From Ferruginibacter sp. (GTDB lineage: Bacteria > Bacteroidota > Bacteroidia > Chitinophagales > Chitinophagaceae), in assembly GCA_014379905.1 (NCBI GenBank), contig JACMKX010000063.1, positions 1 to 64,000 on the forward strand: a stretch of DNA of 64,000 nt. The letters run 5' to 3'. How positions within the stretch are numbered: the first letter of the stretch is position 1; each line of letters begins with the position of its first letter. Below the pieces are notes generated by a model. It searched no databases and was not told the origin of the DNA. It worked only from the letters and a program-made list of their open reading frames with translations. Below, piece by piece: positions 1 to 5,284 of the stretch. The translations under genes were made by a program, and so were the position numbers.

Positions 1-735
1 ATGGCACAATCATCAATAGAATGGACAGAAATGACCTGGAATCCCACGACAGGATGCACCAAAACTTCTGCAGGCTGCAAATACTGTTATGCAGAAGTAA
101 TGACAAAAAGATTAATGGCTATGGGTATTGATAAATACAAGGATGGATTTGCTGTTCGTACACATGAAGATTCGCTATTAACTCCTTACGATTGGAAAAA
201 GCCGAAAATTGTTTTTGTAAATTCTATGAGTGATCTCTTTCATCCGGAAGTACCTATTGAGTTTATTAAGAAGGTATTTTTTGTAATGAATGATACTCCC
301 CAACATACTTACCAGGTACTAACGAAAAGAGGCGATAGACTTTTACAAATTCACCATGAACTTACCTGGACAGATAATATCTGGATGGGCGTTTCTGTAG
401 AAAATGAGAAAGTGACGGACCGGATTGATCATCTACGAAACACGAATGCGAAAACAAAATTTCTTTCCTGCGAACCTTTAATCGGCCCTCTTCCTAACAT
501 GAACCTTGACAATATTGACTGGGTTATTGTAGGAGGTGAAAGTGGCAGGAAAGCCAGGCCAATTTATGAGTCCTGGGTTTGGGATATAAGGCAACAATGC
601 GCAGACCAGGGTGCAGCCTTCTTCTTTAAACAATGGGGTGGTGTAAATAAAAAGAAAACGGGCCGTGATTTAGGTGGCAGAACTTATGATGAAATGCCAG
701 TATTAAATGCAAATAACACCGTGGTGCAATGTTAA
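1..735 (+). CDS. DUF5131 (phage Gp37/Gp68-like) protein
   Basis: A 244-residue protein of the DUF5131 family, first described from phage Gp37/Gp68 and usually treated as a radical-SAM-like group of unknown reaction. Visible features are the opening SSIEWTEMTWNPTTGC, three cysteines at C19, C26 and C29 (C-x6-C-x2-C) that could hold an iron-sulfur cluster, the conserved block VNSMSDLFHP, the stretch FLSCEPLIGPL, and the C-terminal VGGESGRKARP and FFKQWGG. The ATG lies at base 1 of the window; the protein starts where family members start, so it looks complete, but upstream signals cannot be seen. It sits 54 bases before a radical SAM DNA-repair-type gene, which suggests a shared role in DNA or RNA modification or repair (inference). 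Family assignment is firm; function is not known. Confidence 0.9.
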   Translation: MAQSSIEWTEMTWNPTTGCTKTSAGCKYCYAEVMTKRLMAMGIDKYKDGFAVRTHEDSLLTPYDWKKPKIVFVNSMSDLFHPEVPIEFIKKVFFVMNDTPQHTYQVLTKRGDRLLQIHHELTWTDNIWMGVSVENEKVTDRIDHLRNTNAKTKFLSCEPLIGPLPNMNLDNIDWVIVGGESGRKARPIYESWVWDIRQQCADQGAAFFFKQWGGVNKKKTGRDLGGRTYDEMPVLNANNTVVQC

Positions 736-789
736 CAAGTTTAGCAATTTTAATACTAATTTATTTAGTTTTATTGCTAACTTACATAG

Positions 790-2040
790 ATGTCCGATCG
801 CATACAGGAAAAACTTTCCATACTCGCCGATGCTGCCAAATACGATGTAAGTTGCTCCAGCAGTGGCAGCGATAGAAAAAATACCAACAAAGGTTTGGGC
901 AATGCCAGTAATGGTATTTGCCATGCCTACACTGAAGATGGCCGATGTGTTTCACTGCTAAAAATATTGCTCACCAATCATTGCATTTTTGATTGTGCCT
1001 ATTGTGTGAGCCGCAAGAGCAATGACATAAAACGGGCTGCCTTTACCGTGCAGGAAGTGGTAGATCTTACCATTAACTTTTACCGCCGCAATTATATTGA
1101 AGGATTGTTTTTAAGTTCCGGCATTTTCAGTAATGCAGATTACACCATGGAGCGGTTAATACGGGTAGCAAAAACACTGCGCACCGAACATAAATTCAAT
1201 GGCTATATCCATTTAAAAACAATACCCGGTGCCAGCGAAGAACTCATGAAAGAAGCCGGTTTATGGGCCGACCGTTTAAGCATTAATGTAGAAATGCCCA
1301 CTAAAAAAAGCCTGGCATTATTAGCCCCTGATAAAAAACAGGAAGACATGATTAAGCCCATGCAATTTTTAAAAGAAGCCATCATAGCCAATAAAGAAGA
1401 AAAACGACTGTTTAAAAAAGCGCCCAAATTTGCTCCCGCCGGCCAAAGCACACAAATGGTTATTGGTGCTACCCCGGAAACAGATTTGGAAATTTTGTAC
1501 CTCGCCAACGGATTTTATAAAAAAATGAACATGCGCCGCGTATATTATTCGGGTTATGTACCCATCAGCAATGACAATCGTTTACCCGCTATTGGTACAC
1601 CAGTTCCTATGATAAGAGAAAACAGGTTGTACCAGGCAGACTGGTTACTGCGATTTTATGGATTTAATGTAAATGAAATTGTTGATAAAAAAAATCCTTT
1701 ACTCGATATGGACATAGATCCCAAGCTGGGCTGGGCTTTGCGAAATCTTAATATGTTCCCGGTTGATATTAACAAAGCAGATTATCAATTGATCATGCGC
1801 ATACCCGGCATTGGTATCCAGAGTGCAAAGAAGATATGCGATGCAAGAAAGTTTGGTGCCGTAACATGGGAGCATTTAAAGAAATTTGGAATAGCTGTTA
1901 ACAGGGCCAGGTATTTTATTAATTCCAATAAAGAATTTGAAACAAAAGACCTTCAGCCCATGCAGATCAAACAATTTATCCTGCAGGAAAGCCAAAGTAA
2001 ATACCGTCCGAATTTTTCGCCGCAAACAAAATTATTTTAA
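790..2040 (+). CDS. Putative DNA modification/repair radical SAM protein
   Basis: A 416-residue radical SAM enzyme. The cluster motif CxxxCxxC is at C65, C69 and C72 within the text NHCIFDCAYC. Near residues 325-350 there is a helix-hairpin-helix (MRIPGIGIQSAKKI), a DNA-backbone-binding element, which fits the family known as the putative DNA modification/repair radical SAM protein (TIGR03916), distantly like spore photoproduct lyase. Extra cysteines at C44 and C53 precede the SAM core. The stop codon overlaps the start of the next gene (TAATG at 2038-2042), so the two are translationally coupled; this pairing with a DUF4130 protein is typical of the family. Likely role: recognition and radical-based repair of a DNA lesion; the substrate is not established. 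Confidence 0.9.
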   Translation: MSDRIQEKLSILADAAKYDVSCSSSGSDRKNTNKGLGNASNGICHAYTEDGRCVSLLKILLTNHCIFDCAYCVSRKSNDIKRAAFTVQEVVDLTINFYRRNYIEGLFLSSGIFSNADYTMERLIRVAKTLRTEHKFNGYIHLKTIPGASEELMKEAGLWADRLSINVEMPTKKSLALLAPDKKQEDMIKPMQFLKEAIIANKEEKRLFKKAPKFAPAGQSTQMVIGATPETDLEILYLANGFYKKMNMRRVYYSGYVPISNDNRLPAIGTPVPMIRENRLYQADWLLRFYGFNVNEIVDKKNPLLDMDIDPKLGWALRNLNMFPVDINKADYQLIMRIPGIGIQSAKKICDARKFGAVTWEHLKKFGIAVNRARYFINSNKEFETKDLQPMQIKQFILQESQSKYRPNFSPQTKLF

Positions 2041-2804
2041 TGAATACGGTTGTATATGATGGCAGTTATGAAGGCCTGCTATCAGCTGTTTTCGAAATTT
2101 ATGAATACAAAATAAATGATGCCTGCATTGTAAAAAAGGACGAAGTAAATGGCAGTTTATTTGGGGCTGTTCACACGGTTGAAACCAATGAAGAAAAAAG
2201 TAAGCGGGTGTATAAAAAATTAAAAGATAAGCTTACACCGAACGCTTTATCACAGCTATTCAAAACTTTTTTATCTGAAGAGAAAAATATAGAAAATGTA
2301 TTGTACCGGTACATAGCTTATACCCTCTCTTCCAGGGTAAGCGTGGAAAATAATTTTTCTCACCCTGATGTATTAATGTTGCAGCAAACCAGCCGTAAAG
2401 TGCACCGGGAAAAACACCGCATGGAAGCCTTTGTGCGTTTTCAATTATCGAAAGATGGGTTGTATTATTCCCTCATTCAACCAGATTTTAATGTGCTGCC
2501 GTTAATTTCCAATCACTTTGAAAAAAGATATGCTGACCAGCGGTGGCTGATCTATGATAGCCGCAGGAAATATGGATTATATTATGACCTGCATAAAGTG
2601 GAAGAGATAAGTATGCAATTCAGCGAAAATATGAACGACAAAAATGCGCTGAAAGCTATTATTGATGAAAAGGAAGAATTGTATCAAAGGCTATGGCAGC
2701 AGTACTTCAGCAGCGTAAATATTGCCGCCAGGAAAAATATGAAATTACATATTCAGCACATGCCGAAACGGTATTGGAGATGGCTGACAGAGAAAAAGGG
2801 ATGA
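2040..2804 (+). CDS. DUF4130 / TIGR03915-type putative DNA repair protein
   Basis: A 254-residue partner of the preceding radical SAM protein. It shows the family opening VVYDGSYEGLLSAVFEIYE and the conserved block VHREKHRMEAFVRFQ, followed by HFEKRYADQRWLIYDSRR and YGLYYDL. In some lineages this domain is fused to a uracil-DNA-glycosylase-like domain; here it stands alone, and the length fits the single-domain form. Its ATG overlaps the stop of the radical SAM gene, a strong sign of an operon and of a complex or sequential action. A role in DNA lesion repair is inferred from the partnership; the exact chemistry is unknown. The operon appears to end here, with about 100 A+T-rich bases before the next promoter-like signal. 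Confidence 0.87.
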   Translation: MNTVVYDGSYEGLLSAVFEIYEYKINDACIVKKDEVNGSLFGAVHTVETNEEKSKRVYKKLKDKLTPNALSQLFKTFLSEEKNIENVLYRYIAYTLSSRVSVENNFSHPDVLMLQQTSRKVHREKHRMEAFVRFQLSKDGLYYSLIQPDFNVLPLISNHFEKRYADQRWLIYDSRRKYGLYYDLHKVEEISMQFSENMNDKNALKAIIDEKEELYQRLWQQYFSSVNIAARKNMKLHIQHMPKRYWRWLTEKKG

Positions 2805-2904
2805 GTAAACGGTGAATATTAAAAAATATTATTGCCTGGAAGTACTGGTATCACCGGCTTTCGCGCAATCAGGATTTTTATTTTAAAAAAATATTTTAAA
2901 AATA

Positions 2905-2937
2905 TTTGGCAGTATGAAAAAAATATATTCATCTTTG
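2905..2937 (+). promoter_or_regulatory. Bacteroidota-type promoter before small transcript
   Basis: TTTG at 2905-2908 and CATCTTTG at 2930-2937 are separated by 21 bases. This matches the Bacteroidota sigma-A pattern TTTG / TAnnTTTG in seven of eight -7 positions. It would start a transcript at about 2943 that covers the small frame at 2968 and stops at the hairpin at 3091. It is the first of a series of small units in front of the tRNA array. Confidence 0.45.
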
Positions 2938-2967
2938 CAACGCAAATAAATTAAAAAACTACAGATC

Positions 2968-3060
2968 ATGCAACGCATACAATTACATATCGAGCTGTCG
3001 AATTGCTTTAGTCCGAAAGGCGATAAAGCAAACTGCGGAGCATGTATCTTTGAAAGATAG
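2968..3060 (+). CDS. Possible 30-residue small protein
   Basis: An ATG-started frame of 30 codons between a promoter-like pair and a strong terminator. The product would be basic, with three cysteines (C13, C23, C26, ending in NCGACIFER), loosely a C-x9-C-x2-C arrangement that might bind a metal. No family is recognised. Alternatively the transcript may be a non-coding or leader RNA, since it ends in a terminator only 30 bases after the stop codon and lies just ahead of the tRNA/RNA-repair island. The support is positional only. Confidence 0.25.
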   Translation: MQRIQLHIELSNCFSPKGDKANCGACIFER

Positions 3061-3090
3061 TTTACCAAAACAAATTCAATGAGAATAAGG

Positions 3091-3121
3091 CCCCGCAAGA
3101 GATTGCGGGGTTTTTGTTTTT
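3091..3121 (+). terminator. Rho-independent terminator
   Basis: A perfect 8-bp stem (CCCCGCAA at 3091-3098, TTGCGGGG at 3103-3110), a GAGA tetraloop, and a T-rich run to 3121. It closes the small transcript that begins near 2943. Confidence 0.85.
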
Positions 3122-3196
3122 GAACAGTAAAATAATTTTTAGAAATTTTTTTGCAAAAAGTGCAACAACTTATTCTAAACAAAATAAAACAAACAA

Positions 3197-3346
3197 ATGC
3201 CGAAGCATATTCAGCAAATACGATTTAGTACAAACGCACTCCTGTTATCAACGAATAACTGGAATTTACAAACGTATGCCATTGATATGCCCGTAGGCAC
3301 AAAAGATAATAGTTTTTATAAACGACCGGAATGTTTACATACATAG
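3197..3346 (+). CDS. Possible 49-residue small protein
   Basis: An ATG-started frame of 49 codons between two terminators. The product (MPKHIQQIRFSTNALLL...) has no recognisable domain. A weak promoter-like run (TTTG near 3119 and TTTTTTTG at 3146-3153) lies upstream. It may be a leader or non-coding RNA instead. The only support is that the unit repeats the plan of the preceding one: promoter, short frame, hairpin terminator. Confidence 0.15.
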   Translation: MPKHIQQIRFSTNALLLSTNNWNLQTYAIDMPVGTKDNSFYKRPECLHT

Positions 3347-3366
3347 GCTTATACCTGTGTACAACG

Positions 3367-3396
3367 AGCCCGGTCAATAAAATGACCGGGCTTTTT
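3367..3396 (+). terminator. Rho-independent terminator
   Basis: A 10-bp perfect stem AGCCCGGTCA (3367-3376) and TGACCGGGCT (3383-3392) with a six-base loop ATAAAA and a TTTTT tail to 3396. It ends a second short transcript in front of the tRNA array. Confidence 0.85.
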
Positions 3397-3411
3397 AATA
3401 CCCGTAAACAA

Positions 3412-3486
3412 ATGAAATTTTTAATAGCAATACTCATTGCACAATTTATTGCAGTGACTATGGAAAAAAGGTATAAAAGAAATTAG
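3412..3486 (+). CDS. Possible 24-residue hydrophobic peptide
   Basis: An ATG frame of 24 codons giving MKFLIAILIAQFIAVTME followed by a basic tail KRYKRN. One short hydrophobic segment and a charged tail resemble small membrane peptides, including toxins of type I modules, but nothing more specific can be said. It lies between two hairpin terminators immediately upstream of the tRNA array. Very low complexity makes chance possible. Confidence 0.2.
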   Translation: MKFLIAILIAQFIAVTMEKRYKRN

Positions 3487-3501
3487 GTGCAGAAGGAGGA
3501 A

Positions 3502-3556
3502 GCATTCCCTGCGGGTGCCGGTGTATCAAGCGGTACGGATGCGCAGGGATGCTTTT
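3502..3556 (+). terminator. Long hairpin with T tail
   Basis: GCATTCCCTGCG (3502-3513) pairs with CGCAGGGATGC (3542-3552) with one extra base on the 5' side, and an inner GTGCCG/CGGTAC stem is nested inside; TTTT follows. It is either a terminator for the small unit at 3412 or a stable RNA end directly before the first tRNA of the array. Confidence 0.6.
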
Positions 3557-3586
3557 AAAAGATTTATCCTTTTTGAAAGCAGGTAA

Positions 3587-3668
3587 GGTTCGTTGCTGTA
3601 ATGGTAAAATCACAGATTGTCGATCTGTTGCCGGGTTCTCCCGATAATTATCGGGACCGTACGAACCG
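3587..3668 (+). tRNA. tRNA-Asp-like (GTC) with aberrant T arm
   Basis: The acceptor stem GGTTCGT (3587-3593) pairs perfectly with ACGAACC (3661-3667) and the discriminator is G3668. The anticodon arm ACAGA-TTGTCGA-TCTGT is perfect and reads GTC (Asp). The T arm is abnormal: after the partial T-loop signature GTTC comes an 18-base perfect palindrome (3639-3656), making this part about ten bases too long and removing the GAAT half of the loop. It could be a damaged gene, a tRNA needing processing, or a decoy. Confidence 0.6.
3639..3656. repeat. Perfect 18-bp palindrome inside tRNA-Asp
   Basis: TCCCGATAATTATCGGGA reads the same on both strands. It has the look of a dispersed palindromic repeat and occupies the T-loop position of the Asp tRNA-like gene. 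Confidence 0.75.
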
Positions 3669-3676
3669 CAAAAAAT

Positions 3677-3749
3677 GTTGGCACTAGCTTAACCGGTAAA
3701 GCATTCCGTTGTGAGCGGAAGTAACAGGGTTCGAGTCCCGGTGTCAACC
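3677..3749 (+). tRNA. tRNA-His (GTG)
   Basis: Acceptor GTTGGCA (3677-3683) pairs with TGTCAAC (3742-3748), followed by C3749, A3750. The D arm is AGCTTAACCGGTAAAGC and the anticodon arm TTCCG-TTGTGAG-CGGAA gives GTG (His). The T loop GGGTTCGAGTCCC is canonical, apart from one weak pair in the stem. A terminal C suits the C73 identity of tRNA-His; the G at 3677 may serve as the extra 5' G. Confidence 0.85.
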
Positions 3750-3760
3750 AATACGGGTTG

Positions 3761-3866
3761 GTGTAAAGGCAACATGATCATTTCCCTTTCTTTCTGAAAG
3801 GAAAATTACGAATGATTGTTTTCAGTTCCCTGTCTGCCGGCAGGCAGGGATGCTGAAGGCCTCACA
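3761..3866 (+). other. tRNA-Glu-like element (TTC arm), doubtful
   Basis: A perfect anticodon-like arm CCTTT-CTTTCTG-AAAGG (3785-3801) would read TTC (Glu), and a D-arm-like GTGT-AAAGGCA-ACAT lies at 3761-3775. The two are separated by eight extra bases that extend the hairpin (ATCATT at 3777 with AATGAT downstream). No convincing acceptor stem was found; a bulged GTTG(G)TG/CACAAC pairing is the best candidate. A near-palindrome occupies the T-arm position. It may be a decayed tRNA or only a hairpin. Confidence 0.3.
3828..3849. repeat. Near-palindrome CCTGTCTGCCGGCAGGCAGG
   Basis: A 22-base inverted repeat with one imperfect pair, of the same type as the element at 4228-4255. It lies between the Glu-like anticodon arm and the Arg tRNA-like gene. 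Confidence 0.7.
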
Positions 3867-3871
3867 ACATT

Positions 3872-3955
3872 TGTTCATAGTTTAATAGATAAAAATGCTT
3901 CACTACGGATGAGGCGATCCAGGTCGAAATGAAGTGAAGCGAAATTCATGAGCAC
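3872..3955 (+). tRNA. tRNA-Arg-like (ACG) with aberrant T arm
   Basis: The acceptor TGTTCAT (3872-3878) pairs fully with ATGAGCA (3948-3954). The D stem TTTA/TAAA is weak. The anticodon arm CTTCA-CTACGGA-TGAGG is fully paired and reads ACG (Arg, normally edited to ICG). The variable/T region is about eight bases too long, lacks a standard T arm, and contains AGTGAAGC (3933-3940), a perfect complement of GCTTCACT (3897-3904), part of which forms the anticodon stem; an alternative fold would destroy the anticodon arm. Confidence 0.55.
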
Positions 3956-4008
3956 AAAAAGAAAATAAAAGTCTCGGCGAATATTCTTGGTGAACCAATA
4001 AAATATAA

Positions 4009-4081
4009 TGGCTCATAACTCAATGGTAAGAGTAGCTGCCTTATACGCAGAAAGTTACCAGTTCAAATCTGGTTGAGCCAA
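4009..4081 (+). tRNA. tRNA-Ile (TAT)
   Basis: Acceptor TGGCTCA/TGAGCCA is fully paired, the D arm is ACTC-AATGGTAA-GAGT, the T arm CCAG-TTCAAAT-CTGG, and the discriminator A4081. The anticodon loop CTTATAC gives TAT, reading AUA. The lowest pair of the anticodon stem is a G-A mismatch. Most bacteria read AUA with a lysidine-modified CAT tRNA, so a TAT isoleucine tRNA is uncommon. Confidence 0.85.
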
Positions 4082-4093
4082 CATAAAAAAAAT

Positions 4094-4164
4094 TGTGGTT
4101 TGGAGTAAGGGCAACTCAGAAGTCTCATAAGCTTCAAATGCAGGTTCGAATCCCGCAGCCGCAA
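4094..4164 (+). tRNA. tRNA with CAT anticodon (Met or Ile2)
   Basis: Acceptor TGTGGTT (4094-4100) pairs with AGCCGCA (4157-4163) using G-T pairs; A4164 is the discriminator. D arm GAG-TAAGGGCAA-CTC, anticodon arm GAAGT-CTCATAA-GCTTC, T arm GCAGG-TTCGAAT-CCCGC with one A-C mismatch. Whether it is elongator Met or lysidine-type Ile cannot be decided from the sequence. It is not obviously an initiator, as there is no run of three G-C pairs in the anticodon stem. Confidence 0.83.
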
Positions 4165-4169
4165 CGAAA

Positions 4170-4272
4170 GATGATTTAGTCCTGATAACTTTTGGGAGCA
4201 GAGCATTATACTGATACCGTAATGATTAAAGCCTGCCTGCCGGTAGGCAGGCTTTAAATTCTTTAATCATCA
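4170..4272 (+). tRNA. tRNA-Ile-like (GAT) carrying a palindromic insert
   Basis: The acceptor GATGATT (4170-4176) pairs perfectly with AATCATC (4265-4271). The anticodon loop CTGATAC (4211-4217) reads GAT (Ile) on a stem TTATA/CGTAA with one mismatch. In place of the T arm there is a 28-base inverted repeat (4228-4255) and no TTCGA signature, so the element is about 103 bases long. It may be an inactivated gene, an interrupted precursor or a tRNA mimic. Confidence 0.5.
4228..4255. repeat. 28-bp inverted repeat in the Ile(GAT) T-arm position
   Basis: AAAGCCTGCCTGCC and GGTAGGCAGGCTTT face each other with one imperfect pair. This is the same family as 3828-3849 and is typical in form of dispersed palindromic repeats. 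Confidence 0.75.
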
Positions 4273-4277
4273 CTCAC

Positions 4278-4353
4278 TGGTTCGTAACTCAATTGGTTTT
4301 AGAGTACCGGTCTTTTACACCGGGAGTTCAGGGTTCGAGTCCCTGCGGGCCAA
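4278..4353 (+). tRNA. tRNA-Lys (TTT)
   Basis: A canonical 76-base cloverleaf: acceptor TGGTTCG/CGGGCCA, D arm ACTC...GAGT, anticodon arm CCGGT-CTTTTAC-ACCGG reading TTT, T arm CAGGG-TTCGAGT-CCCTG, discriminator A4353. No encoded CCA. It starts six bases after the end of the Ile(GAT)-like element. Confidence 0.93.
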
Positions 4354-4361
4354 CAAAATAA

Positions 4362-4433
4362 GGACGAATAGCTCAACGGCAGAGCAGTGGTTTGTTAGAC
4401 CAATGGTTGAAAGTTCGAGTCTTTCTTTGTCCG
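4362..4433 (+). tRNA. tRNA-Asn (GTT)
   Basis: Acceptor GGACGAA/TTTGTCC, D arm GCTC-AACGGCA-GAGC, anticodon loop TTGTTAG reading GTT (4394-4396), T arm GAAAG-TTCGAGT-CTTTC, discriminator G4433. The lowest anticodon-stem pair is a G-A mismatch. A hairpin GTGAG/CTCAC follows at 4443-4461. Confidence 0.9.
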
Positions 4434-4466
4434 CAAAAAATGGTGAGTTTATTAAGCTCACACAAA

Positions 4467-4548
4467 GGAGAGTGTCTGGTTGGTCGAAGAAGCTGTCTTG
4501 AAAACAGTTGGCCCAAAAGGTTCGGGGGTTCGAATCCCTCGCTCTCCG
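4467..4548 (+). tRNA. tRNA-Ser (TGA)
   Basis: Acceptor GGAGAGT/GCTCTCC, anticodon loop CTTGAAA reading TGA (4499-4501), an extended variable region as expected of serine tRNAs, and T arm GGGGG-TTCGAAT-CCCTC. The discriminator is G4548, followed by an encoded CCA at 4549-4551, which most neighbours lack. Confidence 0.92.
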
Positions 4549-4561
4549 CCAGTTATTAGAA

Positions 4562-4644
4562 GGAGAGTTGGCAGAGCGGTAATGCAGTGGTTTGCTAAAT
4601 CATACACCGGCAACGGTGCAAGGGTTCGAATCCTTTACTCTCCG
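4562..4644 (+). tRNA. tRNA-Ser (GCT)
   Basis: Acceptor GGAGAGT/ACTCTCC, anticodon loop TTGCTAA reading GCT (4594-4596), a class II variable arm ACACCGGCAACGGTG, T arm AAGGG-TTCGAAT-CCTTT, discriminator G4644. It is 13 bases after the Ser(TGA) gene and clearly a different isoacceptor rather than a copy. Confidence 0.92.
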
Positions 4645-4655
4645 CAAATAAAGAA

Positions 4656-4727
4656 GGACGAATAGCTCCAATGGTAGAGCACTGCGTTGAAGCCGCAGCC
4701 GTACAAGTTCGACTCTTGTTTCGTCCA
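4656..4727 (+). tRNA. tRNA-Phe (GAA)
   Basis: Acceptor GGACGAA/TTCGTCC, D arm GCTCCAATGGTAGAGC, anticodon arm CTGCG-TTGAAGC-CGCAG reading GAA, T arm ACAAG-TTCGACT-CTTGT, discriminator A4727. It is the last tRNA before the protein genes and lies 57 bases upstream of the RNase H-like gene, so co-transcription is possible. Confidence 0.93.
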
Positions 4728-4784
4728 CGAAATATGAAAACCCAAAATGATTAAATAAAAACTAAATACCTGAACGGTAAAAAA

Positions 4785-5270
4785 ATGGAACAGCAGCGGC
4801 AATGGAGAAAACTAAACGGGCAACGCATTATGCAGCCCATCTCCAACGAAGTAAAACAGGCAATTGAGAAAGAAATGGTTATGGGCAACCGCATACAGGT
4901 ATGTATTGGTACCGATAGCCAGGTAAAAGGTACCTGCATTGAATTTGCTACGGTAATCGTTTTTATAAGAAAAGGAAACGGGGGCTTCATGTTTATCAGC
5001 AAAGAAACACAGGTTCAAAAAATGAACATCAAAGAAAGAATGATGCAGGAAGTAAACAGGAGTATTGAAGTGGCTTATGAAATCAACCCGATTTTAGATT
5101 CCTTTAATATCAATGTGGAGGTTCACGTAGATATCAATACCAATGAAGCTTTTAAAAGCAATGCTGCATTAAAGGATGCAGCAGGTTATGTGAGCGGGAT
5201 GGGGTTTCAGTTAAAAGCAAAACCGCAGGCGTTTGCCAGCAGCTCCTGCGCAAACAAAATAGTACAATAA
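4785..5270 (+). CDS. YkuK/DUF458-type RNase H-fold protein
   Basis: A 161-residue protein of the YkuK (DUF458) family, which has a ribonuclease H-like fold. The first strand carries the acidic motif IGTDSQ (D44), and the third carries VEVHVDINTNE (D116) followed by SNAALKDAAGYV, both diagnostic. The C-terminal block KPQAFASSSCANK corresponds to the family's KP...AS..AD segment, but an asparagine (N157) appears where an acidic residue is expected, so nuclease activity may be altered. It lies between the tRNA array and an AAA ATPase (14-base gap) in the same direction. A role in tRNA or RNA processing is inferred from this context and the fold; no activity is proven for the family. Confidence 0.85.
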   Translation: MEQQRQWRKLNGQRIMQPISNEVKQAIEKEMVMGNRIQVCIGTDSQVKGTCIEFATVIVFIRKGNGGFMFISKETQVQKMNIKERMMQEVNRSIEVAYEINPILDSFNINVEVHVDINTNEAFKSNAALKDAAGYVSGMGFQLKAKPQAFASSSCANKIVQ

Positions 5271-5284
5271 AAAAATTAAAGAAA

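Noticed and set aside
703-924. A 73-codon minus-strand frame with a hydrophobic stretch
   Set aside because: It lies antisense to the radical SAM gene and the end of the DUF5131 gene; the hydrophobic look comes from the reverse complement of A-rich codons.
3828-4255. CRISPR-like reading of the repeated palindromes in the tRNA array
   Set aside because: The repeats are few, irregularly spaced, differ in sequence and are separated by tRNA-like elements rather than spacers; no cas gene is present.
4480-4665. A 61-codon plus-strand frame (GSGVRIPRSPP text)
   Set aside because: It runs through the two tRNA-Ser genes; peptides of this type are standard translation artefacts of tRNA T arms.
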